A stretch of DNA of 64,000 nt, from positions 50,162,008 to 50,226,007 of the forward strand of contig CM059973.1 of the NCBI GenBank assembly GCA_030490835.1. Direction: 5' to 3'. Each line of letters opens with the position of its first letter. Positions within the stretch are counted from its first letter, which is position 1. Positions 45,153 to 56,900 of this stretch are shown one piece after another. A program made the position numbers and the translations under genes. Below the pieces are notes generated by a model that saw only the letters and a program-made list of their open reading frames with translations, had not been told where the DNA came from and ran no database searches. The stretch comes from Annona cherimola. Lineage: Eukaryota; Streptophyta; Magnoliopsida; Magnoliales; Annonaceae.

Positions 45153-45965
45153 TCATGGTCTCTCTTTGAAGTCTTTGAAGTTCTTTTCATTTCTCACAAA
45201 CTTTCGAAATCTGCGTGTAAGTAGAGCAATGTCTTCATCATCGTTGTGAGATGAGGAGGTGGACTCATCCGAGTTATGTGCCGCTTTCAATGCAATGGTT
45301 CTTTTGCTTTTGTGGTGATCCTCGTTTCTTTTCTTGATTAGCTCATGTGACATTAGTGAGCTAATAAGGTCTTCTAGCTTCAATGTGTTCAAGTCCTTTG
45401 CTTCTTCTATTGCAGTAATTTTTGGAGTCCACGATTCGGGTAGCGCCCTTAGAATTTTCATGACCTTTTCAGATTCAGAAATTGTCTTTCCAAAACCTTT
45501 CAAAGCATTAGTAATTTTTGAGAATCTAGCAAACATTTCAGAAATATTTTCTGTTTCTAGCATTCTAAAGCTTTCCAACTCTCCAATCAAAATATTTCTC
45601 CTTGTCCCTTGGACTTGAGAAGTTCCTTCATAGATAGATGTTAAAGTATCTCATATTTCTTTTGCAGTTAGACAAGAGGATACTCTATCATATTCGGAAG
45701 TGGTAAGAGCACAAAATAGTTAGTTCATAGCTTTAGCGTTGCTCTTAATAGTTTTTACTTCCTCATCGGTCCATTTGGAAGCTCTTTCATCAATAGGCAA
45801 GGTTACACCGTCTTAGATTGCAATCCAAGAGTCCATATTTGTAGTCATGATGAGTTGTTTCATACATAGCTTCCAATAGCCGAAATTGTTCCCATCAAAC
45901 AATAGTGGCCTAGTAAAAGATTGGCCTTCGGCAAATGCGGGAACGGAAGTCGATTGGGATGCCAT
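45153..45965 (-). pseudogene. gag of the Sirevirus-like copia element
   Basis: I chose the ATG at 45965, 35 bp after the primer site: it reads MASQSTSVPAFAEGQSFTRP then LLFDGNNFGYWKLCM, the usual copia gag start. Three stops follow: one near 45813, one near 45720, and a TGA at the Trp of KEIW near 45652. The frame 45590-45153 is the UBN2-type gag domain (SFRMLETENISEMFARFSKI, ILRALPESWTPKITAIEEA). Gag would assemble the particle. Confidence 0.9.
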
Positions 45966-45999
45966 ATCAAAAGATTTCTTTGGTATAACTCAAAGACCT

Positions 46000-46011
46000 G
46001 CTCTGATACCA
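46000..46011 (-). promoter_or_regulatory. Primer binding site, initiator Met tRNA type
   Basis: The minus strand reads TGGTATCAGAGC two bases after the 5' LTR end (...GACCAACA AG). This is the initiator-methionine tRNA complement used by most plant Ty1/copia elements. Confidence 0.93.
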
Positions 46012-46013
46012 CT

Positions 46014-47621
46014 TGTTGGTCCCAAGTTAATGACAATTACCCAAGAGGGGAGGGGTGAATTGGGTATTTAAAATTTTTCAACTTAAACAGAAACTTTACC
46101 CCGGATTAATCTAATCCCCTTTACGAAGAAACAAAACGGAAAGCAATATAGTGTAGAGAGCATAAATAAATATCAATACACAAGATTTTATAGTGGTTCG
46201 GGCAACCTCCCTACTCCACTCTTCCAAGCTCACACCTCTTGTGACTTGGGTTCCACTATCGTATTTCACAAATACATCTAGAGCCACTGCTCTCTTCTAG
46301 ATTCTAGCATTAGGGGGCATCAACAATACATAACACAAGTAGGTGATGAGTTCCACTCCAATCACACACTACTTTGCTTACACTTGATCTTAGTTACCCA
46401 AACTAAATCAAGTTCAATACAACAATAAAAAATAAAAGAAAGTTTCTACACTTTACTGTTGTGTAGAGGCAGATTTGGCGCAGAGAAGAACTTGTAACGT
46501 AGGCTTAATGATTCAGCAAGCAGCTCTTAGCAATTTGAAAGCGGAGTTCTTCTTCTATATGATGACTTGATCACTTAATGCTCTTAGAGATGGGAGTTAT
46601 GCTCATTCAATGAATTCTCAGCTACCCTCCTCGTTCATATTGAATGCCTTATTTAATTTGTGAGAGAATCCGAACGTTTGGAAGTAGGTGGCACGCATTT
46701 AATGCGCCAACGTTCGAAAATTTTCCGACCGTTGTGACCCAAGTCGCAGGTGGAGTCGACTTCGGGTGCGACTTCGGCTCTCCGCAACTTCTTCAAGTTC
46801 CAATCTGGGTCGACTTGGTCCTCGACTTGACTCAAGTCGCAGGTGAAGTCGACTTCGGGTGCGACTTCACTTCTTCAGCTTGCTAATTGAACTTGAAATC
46901 CTTGGAATGCTTTGCTTGCTTGAATTTCTTCATGTTTGGTTGTTTTTCCCTTGATTATATCTTTTGCAACTCAGTATAATCATCCCAGCATGATGTCCTT
47001 TTAGCTCCGTAACTTGCAAACTTTGAATCCTTGAAATCTTGAATATATGCATGAATAAGTTCAATATATATTTTGATTAGAATGGTTGAATTCATGCATC
47101 TTGCTTTCTTTGGACTTGGATTAGTCTTCATATTTTCCAAGTCGAATATCTAAGTCGACTTGGTCTTTAACTTGACTCAAGTCTACCTTGAAATCGACCT
47201 AATCCCGGACTTGACTTCTGAAGTTTCTGCCCTGTCCGATTGAAGTCGATGCTGGAGTCGACTTGGTCTGCGACTTCACCCAAGTCGCATGCGAAGTCGA
47301 CTTGGGATGCGACTTCGGCAGCTCTCGTTCTCGATTTCAACTTTGGACGAAAAACAACGCCTCCAAGTCGCTACTGGAGTCAACTTGGTCTGCGACTTCG
47401 CCTCAAGTCGCAAGCGGAGTCGACTTGGGATGCGACTTCGGCACCTCTCATTCTTGATTTCAACTCTGGAAGGAAATGACATCTTGAAGTTGCTGCTGGA
47501 GTCGACTTGGTGATCGACTTGGACTAAGTCGATGCCTGAGTCGACTTGGAAATCGACTTGACTTGTCATGCTTCAGATTCTCCAATTTTATAACCTTTAA
47601 TCATTTCCACAAACATGTTAG
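46014..47621 (-). repeat. 5' LTR of the Sirevirus-like element, truncated
   Basis: 1608 bp. It matches the 3' LTR up to AAACATGTTAGT (47621), then diverges abruptly into unrelated sequence; the final ~90 bp (U3 start) found in all other copies are missing. Palindromic units lie at 46740-46868 and 47141-47560. The promoter dyad is at 46671-46720. Confidence 0.92.
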
Positions 47622-48905
47622 TTAAACAACTAGCAATTTTCTTGGGCAATTTAATGTTCAAATCATCTCTACTATCTGCTATTATCAAAAAGGTAGAAAG
47701 GAAGACGGAAGAAGGAAGGATGAACGAAGAGCTAGGGGAGATATGGACAAGACGCGCGAGTCTGGCACACAATTCGATGCTCCCCAGTGGTTTTTTTAGC
47801 TTCCAAAAATGCCCAAATGCATCTCAGCCATTCAGCCTAATTTAACGGTGGAGATGTAGCTTCCCATGGGAAAAGCCGAGGAAGTGCTTCCCATGGGTTG
47901 GGACTCCTGGAAAAATTCTTGAAAGCTGCTAATCTGCGCATCGATTACGCTTAGCTGAAGTGGACGTGACTTGCATGATTTTTGAATTGTATGAAATTTC
48001 TATTTTGGATTGGCTTGGACTGAATTAATTGCCGGAATTTTCTTAGACAGTCTGGATCTCACCTGGTCAGTGGAATTTTATTGTAAACTTGGATCAACGG
48101 TTTGGATGTCTATCGGACAATCTGATGGATGACTCTTAATTTCTAGACGGCTTTGATTACTTCGAAAACTTGGTGAATGTTGATTTTAATATGTATAAAA
48201 TGGACGGCTTTGATCGATGATTTTCTGATGGATTTTAAACAAAAAAATTTGGACGGGTGCAAAACTGCATGAACGGCTTGATTCTCTGATGGATGATTTG
48301 GATCATTGGCTGATGTTGATGCTTCGGTGTTGCTTGCATGCATTTCTGGTGTGCTGAAATTTTGCATAGCTTAGACGTGCATACTAGGATGGACGACCGA
48401 ATTTTTGCTGGTTTGCATGGGCTAAAAAATCTGGTTGGGGCATTGCATGATTAGATGAATGGCCTAGATCCAAATATGAGGCCGTTGATTTTCTTACCAT
48501 GCTGGTATAAATGGATGGTTCAAATGGGCTATACTCGATGCTAATCATGTGATCTGCCTGGGCTTGGAGCTTGGACGGTTGTATGGTGAGCCCCACGGTT
48601 GAAATTTTGCTGGGCTGCATAAAAATATATTATTATTAATTCAGCAAATGGATAAACAGGTGGTCATCGTATTAGAATTATTTGAAACCTAATAAAAATA
48701 TCAAACATAGTTGGATTTATGATAACAAATAAAAATATAACTTCAAGCCAAAAAATCACAAAATTTTTTAAATCATTTGAAATTAATATTTAATACCCAA
48801 ATGTTGCCAAAACATATTTTAAAAAAATTCATATTAAACTCCAATAATTATCCACCAAATTAATATAAAATGCCTACAAAATATATTATTAATTACCAAT
48901 TATCA
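47622..48905 (-). repeat. Partial LTR of a second Athila-type element
   Basis: From about 48600 to TATCA at 48905 the sequence parallels 11560-11824 (the U3 start of the Athila LTR). The region before it carries the same TGGACGGCT-type phrases. The R/U5 end is absent, cut at the junction with the copia LTR. It is the 3' LTR of the element continuing at 48906-60549. Confidence 0.75.
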
Positions 48906-49746
48906 AATACTCCTACACTTAAATTTTTGCTTGTCCTCGAGCAAATACAAGAATTCAAGAATGAATCACAAATTTTTCAAATTGGTCTTCAAAAATTTAG
49001 AGCAAAAAGCAAATGTAAATGGGAGATTTGTGAGAATGTCAAATCAAAATTTTAAACAAGGAACCTTATTAGAAGCCCCGGTTAAAAATTCATTCTTACT
49101 CAATTAGCACTATACACGATATCACCTATTATGTTTTCCATCATTAAGAGTTCAAAAACTCTTGTAATAAACTCCCAACTATCAGGTATTCTCCCCTTTT
49201 ATTAGTTATTCAATACACACATTCAATGATTCAATTAATGGTATTAATTCATAAAAATATTAGTCAAGTTAACTCATATACATCTCATCAAATTCTCGTA
49301 TTTAAATTCCCTTCACCAAATCAATCAACCAGTTCATAGGATCATAAGGACTTGGTAGGACAACGGTTAAGTTCAACACAAGAAATAAATTTTGAAAATT
49401 TTCAAAAAAATTAACCGTATCTAATTTGATTTGAACCTTTTTAACAGGAAATCATATCAGCCTTACACTTAGTCCTTTTATTTATTATTATTAATTTTTT
49501 TACCTGCTCTTACCCTTGGTTTAACACACTTTTTTCTCTTTTTTTTAACCAAGTCAGGCAACTTCCCTCACCATATTTTAGGGTATCTAAGAAGTCATTT
49601 TCATCATTTGTACAAGCAATTGGTCAAACCTTATTCTCGTTGTGCTTTTCAGCTTAGAATTCAAATTCAAAAAGTTGGTTCATATTAAATGGGAATTGAG
49701 GGCTAGAGAAAATGTTCATGCCCAGACTCAATAGGGATAAACAATA
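48906..49746 (-). other. 3' noncoding zone and purine tract of the second Athila-type element
   Basis: It begins with a degenerate tract (AAGTGTAGGAGTATT on the minus strand) next to the LTR, then sequence parallel to 11846-12587. No gene is seen. Confidence 0.7.
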
Positions 49747-49751
49747 GTTAT

Positions 49752-51418
49752 TGTTGGAAACAATTGTTGAAATCAAATGCAAAATATCAAAAGCATATGT
49801 TTTGATGATTAACAACACAATTTGAGTAAAGTCTTAGCTACTAATATGTTTTGTGCAATGTTTAAGGTTATAAAAGTGAAAAATACAAAACAGAACAGGT
49901 CAAGTCGCAACTCACGTTGACTCAAACATCGACTTGGGCCAAGTCGATTTCTCAAGTCGACTCCATCTTCGACTTCAAAAGACGTCCTCTGTCCAGCGTT
50001 GAAATTAAGAGCAAGAATTCTTGAAGTCGCAGACAAAGTCGACTCCACTTACGACTTGGGTGAAGTCGCAGACCAAGTCGACTCCAGTATCGACTTCAAG
50101 TGACACTTTCCTTCCAGAGTTGAAATTGGATGACAGAATTGCCGAAGTCGCACATGAAGTCGACTCCACTTGCGACTTGGGTGAAGTCGCAGACCAAGTC
50201 GACTCTAACATTGACTTGAGCATAACAATGCAGGATTTGAAAAGCTAAGTCGCAGACCAAGTCGACCTGACTTGCAACTTGAGTGAAACTAAAGGCTAAG
50301 ATAACCGAAGCTTTCAACTTAGATCAAAATGAAGACTAAAACAAATTCAAAGCAAGTAAAGTTGTATAAATTCATATAAAAGTGATGAGAGAACAATTAT
50401 TGGATAAGGGGAGTCATTTCAAAGTATTTTAAGTTCACTTGGCAGGATATGAAGGCCAAGTTGCACCCGAAGTCGACTCCAGCATCGACTTGGGTGAAGT
50501 CCAAGACCAAGTCGACGCAAGGAAGAACTTGAACAAGTTGAGCATGGCGAAGTCGCAGGCCAAGTCAACTCCAGCATGCGACTTGGGTGAAGTTGCAGGC
50601 GAAGTCGACTCCATATGCGACTTGGAGGCGTAACGTTCGAATTTTTGAACGTTGGAACATTTATTGCACGCCAACCAACTTCATAATGTTCAAAAATCTC
50701 CCTCCTCTATATATAGATACTCAAGCAAATGTGGATACACACAAGTAAGAGCTGAAAAAGAGAAAAGAAATGCTACTAAGAGTTTCAATCCACTTTTCTC
50801 TACAATTGAGTGATCTATACACTTTCAAAGGAAGAACAAGCTTCAAAGTTGTTGTTTGCTTCAACACTGAACGATTCGTCGCTTCTACGATTTCTTCCTC
50901 GAGCTAAAATTGCCTATACAAATCTGTAAAGTGTAGATTTCTTCTATTTCATCTTGTTATTTGATTTTGGTGCTTGGTTTGAGTTCGGTGTTTCAAACCA
51001 AGATATAGCAAGTAGGGTTGTGATTAGAGTGTAACTCATCACCTACTTGTGTTGCTTGTTATACACGCCCCCTAGAGCTAGAATCTAGAAGAGAGCGGAG
51101 GCTCTGGTTGTATATGCCCCCTAGAGCTAAAATCTAGAAGAGAGTGGAGACTCTAGTTGTATTCGTGGAATACATAGTAGAACCTAAGTCACAAGGGAGT
51201 ATGAGCTTGGAAGAGTGGAGTAGGGAAGGTTGCCCGAACCACTATAAATCTTGTCTACTGTTTTTCATTTCTGCTTTCATTATCCTATTGCTTTCTATTT
51301 GTTTCATTAAAAGGGTTTAAACTAAACCGGGGTAAAATCTCTAATTAAAGTTTTAAATTTTTAAATACCCAATTCACCCCTTCCCTCTTGGGTAATTTTC
51401 ATCAACTCGGGACCAACA
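49752..51418 (+). mobile_element. Sirevirus-type solo LTR D
   Basis: TGTTGGAAACAATTG...ACTCGGGACCAACA, 1667 bp, with duplication GTTAT at 49747-49751 and 51419-51423. Plus orientation. Palindromic units lie at 49902-50280 and 50455-50628. The dyad is at 50632-50655 and TATATATA at 50708-50715. A ~65 bp segment (CCCCCTAGAGCTAGAATCTA phrase) is duplicated in tandem at about 51068-51155. It sits in the same 3' noncoding zone as LTR A in the other Athila element, at a different site. Confidence 0.92.
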
Positions 51419-51423
51419 GTTAT

Positions 51424-52516
51424 GCTCTCAAAATAAGCTCATCAGAAAGAGGAGTGCCTTAATCTTATCATAAACAGATCAAGTTGAGTTTTAACTTCAA
51501 AAATCCGTCAACCAGAATGAGATTTTCATGTATATGGGAAAAACTACCTTTCAAAATAACCAATTGTATAGATTAGAAATAACTTTTGATAAATTAGAGA
51601 GGATTGCTCTGACTTTGAAAGAAAGTAGAATTGGTTCCTAGATATATTTGCTTTATCAAGCGATTCAAGATAAAAAAAATTCAAGTATTTTCAACAAGTA
51701 TATCTTCAACAACAAATTTAACATCTCGCTAAGGTTTAGTTATTTGCCTTACTAAAAGATTTTGAAGTTCTAAATTTGGTTTGCTTATAGGTCTCACAAA
51801 ATTTCAAAGTAGGGTCTCAATTAGTCCAATATCAAGATTTGTTCAAGAATCAACAAAAACTTGCAAAAGGATTTTTTGCAAAATGTGACAAAAATAAAGT
51901 GCACGGTTCAATCAATGTAATCATCGGGGTAGCAAAAGAAATAATCAGAGAAAATAATGTAATGCATTCACCCTCACACTTGAAATCGATATTATCCTTA
52001 ATGTAAATCATTTAATTAAAAAGATATATAACAAATGAAGGGAGTAGTTGTAAAAAGTATGAGATGTTAACTTCCTTATATGGCGAGTTGAACCGAATAT
52101 TCATCTCATATTGCTTCCTATCCAGGTAGGTTCTGTGAAGTAACCAATAAAGTTCTAAATTAAAAAGTATCAAACTTCTAAAACAAAAAAAACTAAAAGA
52201 AAAAGAAAACTAAAACTCCCCTAAAAGAAAGAGAAAGGGCACTCAGGTTGCCTCCCGAGTAGCACTTGGTTCAACATCAATAGCCTGATGTCAGCTTAAT
52301 CCCCTTGCGTCAATCAACTCCAGCTTTTACATTACTTTGATTCTTTCATTTGCCTCCAAATTTTCTAGCATTTATTGTCCTTTGAACTAACCTTCAAATT
52401 TTCTTGAGAATTTTCCCAGCCAATGAGTCACTACAATTATTTTTAAGAGATCGACAAGAAGGAGAAATATTTGTTACTAGTTTGTCATCTTTGCTCTTTT
52501 GTTCATCAAATTTCAA
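51424..52516 (-). other. 3' noncoding zone of the second Athila-type element, pol missing
   Basis: 51424-52260 parallels 14285-15180, including the GGTTGCCTCCC motif at about 52247. Where integrase, RNase H and RT would follow, there are only about 250 bp before protease sequence starts at 52517. Confidence 0.75.
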
Positions 52517-53160
52517 TTATTTTAATCTCCCGCTTTTAGATGTTTCCCCAAATTCAACAACTTCTTGATTCAATTCTTCTGCAGTTTCTCCCTTACTTAT
52601 GTATGTCCCAGTTGGGCTACTTGAAGTCCCTTTGTTTGTTACCTTGTTGGCCATGTCAATGTGCATATAAGAATTCTTAAAAGGGGAGTTGTCTGATTTT
52701 GAGGTTAAATTGAACTCCACCTTCTCGTCTCCGACTGTTAATGTAAGCTTTCCATGTTTCACATCTAAGGTGGTGCTGGTTGTTGCTAAGAATGGTCCTC
52801 CTAGTATGATTGGGGTTTGATGATTCTCCTCCAGGTCAAATACAACGAAATCCATGGGGATGAAAATTTTTTGACCTTCACCGGCACGTCTTCTATAATG
52901 CCCACAAGATGTGTGATGGAGTAGTTTGTGAATGGCAGTGAGCTTAGGGTGCCCCATCTTCAATTTTTCATAGACCGAGAGAAGGATTAGGTTGATGGTA
53001 GCTCCAAGGTTACATAAAGCTTTGTCTACCTACACATCACCAAGAAGACAAGGGATAAAAAAAACTTCCTAGATCCTTGAGCCTACATGGCGAATTATTT
53101 TACAATACAGCACCGTACTCTTAAATAAGTGCCATCGTCCCGTGCTTCTCAAGTTTTCTC
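52517..53160 (-). pseudogene. Protease of the second Athila-type element
   Basis: The frame 52963-52517 gives FIPMDFVVFDLEENHQTPII and LGGPFLATTSTTLDVKHGK, then LTVGDEKVEFNLTS. It is clearly related to the protease C-terminal half at 18038-18674; the LGRPFL motif is here LGGPFL. Decayed sequence to about 53160 continues towards the active-site half. After the protease, the frame runs into the 3' noncoding zone with no RT. Confidence 0.8.
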
Positions 53161-53993
53161 TTGTTTTGCAAGATTTCTTTCAAGAACTTGGCATATGTCA
53201 GCATTTATGATAGCATGTCAATAAATGGAACATTGATGGACAGGTCTTTTAATGTTGAGATGAACATCTTGAACTGCTTCTATAATTTGGCCTGTATTTG
53301 TCTTTGTGGGAAGGGTAAAGGAGGCTCGTACGGTAGTGGTGGGACATACGGCTTCTCCGCCATTGGTTTAGGTTGCGACTCCTTTTCTTTCTTTTGTTAT
53401 TGCTTAGATTCTTTACATGTATTGTTAGCTTCTATCACTTCCGTTCGAGTTGAATTAAGTTCTTTACCACTTAAGAGAGTAGTTGCCATGACTTGCTCCT
53501 TTGGATAGACTTCTAATTGATTAGGAAGTTGACCTTGGTTTCTTTTACAGAAGTTTAGAGCTTGTTGAGCAATTTCATTTTCAAGCAGCTTAATGTGGGT
53601 TTTCATTAGCTCAATTTATTTTTCACGGGTTTGGAGATAGGAGTATGGTTTCAAGTAGAGATTTAATGGTTGGTGTTGGGTTTGGTGTAGGTAAAGCAGG
53701 CTATGGTTGGTATGAGGGAGGGTTCGATGGTTGTCTTGGAAAACCAGGTGGTTTATCAGTAAGGTTTTGTGTATTTGACTAGTACGACAAATAAAAGTTG
53801 AGGTAGTTACGCCATCCAAGGTTATAAAAGTTGAAATAGAGATTACTATAAGTGCGAGTATTGTGATAGTTGTTTTTTGCATGTACTTGCTCACCTGAGG
53901 TCTCTTGGATGACAAACCTACATTGATTCATGTGATGAGATGCTCTGCAAATCTCACAAGGGGCACATTTTGATAAAGTTGTGCCTTGGTCTG
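53161..53993 (-). pseudogene. gag C-terminal part of the second Athila-type element
   Basis: Frames 53606-53397, 53915-53616 and 54018-53779 correspond to the zinc knuckle (CEICRASHHMNQC), the Asn/Tyr-rich tail (NLYFNFYNLGWRNYLNFY) and the ETHIKLLENEIAQ-type helix of the first Athila gag (22520-23053). It is broken by frameshifts. The N-terminal part is beyond the LTR at 53994-59828 and resumes at 59834. Confidence 0.8.
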
Positions 53994-56900
53994 TGTGGTG
54001 CCCCAGCCCGAGCATCACTGTTGATCCCTAGTTAATGACAATTACCCAAGAGGGGAGGGGTGAATTGGGTATTTAAAATTTTTAAACTTAAACAGAAATT
54101 TTATCCCGGATTAATCTAGTCCCCTTTATGAAGAAAAACAAATGGAAAGCAATATAGTGCTGAGAGCATAAATAAAAATCAACAAGCAAGATTTTATAGT
54201 GGTTCGGGCAACCTTCCCTACTCCACTCTTCCAAGCTCACACCTCTTGTGACTTGGGTTCCACTATGTATTTCACAAATACAACTAGAGCCACTGCTCTC
54301 TTCTAGATTCCAGCTCTAGGGGGCATCAACAATTTACAGCACAAGTATGTGACGAGTTCCACTCCAATCACACACTACTTTGCTTACACTTGATCTTAGT
54401 TACCCAAACTAAATCAAGTTCAATACAACAAGAAAAAGTAAAAGAAAGTTTCTACACGTTACTGATGTGTAGAGGCAGATTTGGTGCAGAGAAGAACTTG
54501 TAATGCAGTCTGAAAGATTCAACGAACAGCTCTTGGCAGTTTGAAAGCAAGGTTCTTTTTCTAGATGTAGGCTTGATCACTTAATGCTCTTAGAGATGGG
54601 AGTTGTTCTCAATCAATGAATTCTCAGCTACCCTCCACGTTCATATTGAATGTCTTTTATAAATGTTGAGGGAATCCGAACGTTTGGAAGTAGGTGGTGG
54701 CGCGCATTTAATGCACCAACGTTCAAAAAATTTTCGACCGTTGCAACCCAAGTCGCAGGTGGAGTCGACTTCGGGTGCGACTTCGCCCAAGTGGCAGATG
54801 GAGTCGACTTCGGATGCGACTTCGGCTGTCCGTAGCTTCTTCAAGTTCCAGTCTAGGTCGATTTGGTCTTCGACTTGACCCAAGTCGCAAGTGAAGTCGA
54901 CTTCGGGTGCGACTTCACTTCCTCAGCTTGCTAGTTGAACTTGAAATTCTTTGGAATGACTTGCTTGCTTGAATTTCTTCATGTTTGATTGTTCTTCCAC
55001 CATTTTATATTACTTAAGACTCTTTATGATTCTTCTATCTTAAAATATTTGATTCCATGTCTTGAGTCTTGAATCTAGGAATGCATGGAAGATGTCCGAG
55101 TATGTGTTCATGATCCATGATGGGTTCATGCAACCCTGCTTACTTTGGTCTTCACTTGATCTTCATTTGTTCTTCATTTGATCCAAGTCGAGTGTTTGAG
55201 TCGACTTGGCCTTCATCTTCACTCGAGTCTAGCATTGAGTTGACTTGATCTGCAAGTTCCGCACTGAAGTCGAAGCTGGAGTCGACTTGGTCTGCGACTT
55301 CACCCAAGTCGCATGTGGAGTCGACTTGGGATGCGACTTTGGTAGCTCTCGTTCTCGATTTCAACTCTGGACAGAAAATCATGGTTGCAGTCGATGCCAG
55401 AATCGACATGGTCTGCGACTTCATCCCAAGTCGCATGCGGAGTCGACTTGAGATGCGACTTCGGCAACTCTTGTTCTCAATTTCAACTCTGGACAGAAAA
55501 TGCCTCTTGAAGTCACTGCTGGAGTCGACTTGGGGATCGACTTGGCCTAAGTCGATGCCTGAGTCGACTTGGAAATCCACTTAACCTGCCATGCTTCATT
55601 TTCTTCATTTTTATAACCTTTAATCATCTCCACACACATGTTAGTAACCAAAACTTACTCAAATTGATTTGTTAATCATCAAAACATAAACTTGGCTTAT
55701 TTTCCACATGTTTCCAATAATCATAACCTTACTCCAAGATCTATCGATTGGTAAATGTGATCAGGATTGTTGCCCTATCACACAGCAGGCTTATTGGATA
55801 TTTATCCACTTAATCTTAACTCCTTAGGAGTTTATACTATTTCATACTTGCTAATTTCTATCAAATGTCTTTTTAGGTCATTATAACATTTGAGACATAC
55901 ACATGTGATCTCATAAATTCCATACTTAATCATATCATGCTATTTCATACCTTAAGATATAACCATAAATTTTTTCACTTTCTATGGTCACAAAACCATA
56001 CATAATTCATATACAACATTGAACAACAATTTAATGTCATTCTTTATATAGCCATACAATCCATAAGTTCATACACAAGTAACTCATAGAAATTCATTCA
56101 TCTCTGAATCTCCACCTGTGTTCCTTGCCTCATTCTTTCTTTCACCTGTCTTTGGGTTTAGAAAACAAAACATGAGTCGAAACTCAATAAGCAAGCTATA
56201 GGGTTTTCAAGCAATTCATTTTAAAGGAAACACTGTTTAAAAAAATTTCTCTCCATTCTGTAGGAGACACTTAGCAAGTGATCAACTATGTACGGAATAG
56301 AAACTTTTTCATAAATCATTGATGGAAACCATTCACAAACCATTCATGTAAATTAGTCTAATCACAATTTTTGGACATTTCATAAACATTGGATGTGCGA
56401 ATGCATCATTTTCATTCATGACATTATCCTTCATGTGAGGGTACGCTAGCTCAGGGAACATTTTTTCATAACATGATCCTTTCCATCCTTAGCGCCGGAC
56501 CTTCCGACTTGGCAACATCCAGGGTGGACTCCTTGTCCTGCTTCTGCCTTGACTAGCCTACTTGATTTCCATTCCATGCATGACTTTTAGTCACCCTGAC
56601 ATTATATATCTCTTACACATCACATCTTATCATTCTCATGTAGAGAATTCTTTGCACCATCCTCTTTTAAACATCGTTTCAATAAAACATTGTTTAAATC
56701 CATGCTCTATCACTTTTCATAAATACTTGCAAAACAGTAAGCAATTTATTTATCATAATTGAAATAATATTTCAACACATATTGAAATAAAGGAATGACC
56801 ATCCTTAAATAACTTAAAAATAATTCATCAATCAATTGCAAATTGTTCGAAACATTTAGAATATCATTTGCAATCATTTTATCATATTTTGATCAAACGA

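Larger units (their letters stand above)
39048..47621 (-). mobile_element. Sirevirus-like Ty1/copia element, 5' LTR truncated
   Basis: This is the only copy of the family here with an internal region. In transcript order it has: 5' LTR 46014-47621 (about 90 bp of its outer end missing), PBS at 46011-46000, gag with two zinc knuckles, protease, integrase, RT, RNase H, several G-rich tracts, and 3' LTR 39048-40729. The INT-before-RT order marks Ty1/copia. The initiator-Met PBS, the second zinc knuckle and the multiple purine tracts fit the Sirevirus (SIRE/Maximus) group. Stops and frameshifts break gag and pol. No env-like ORF is seen after RNase H. Only the left flank (TATAT) is original; the right end is a rearrangement junction. 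Confidence 0.92.
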
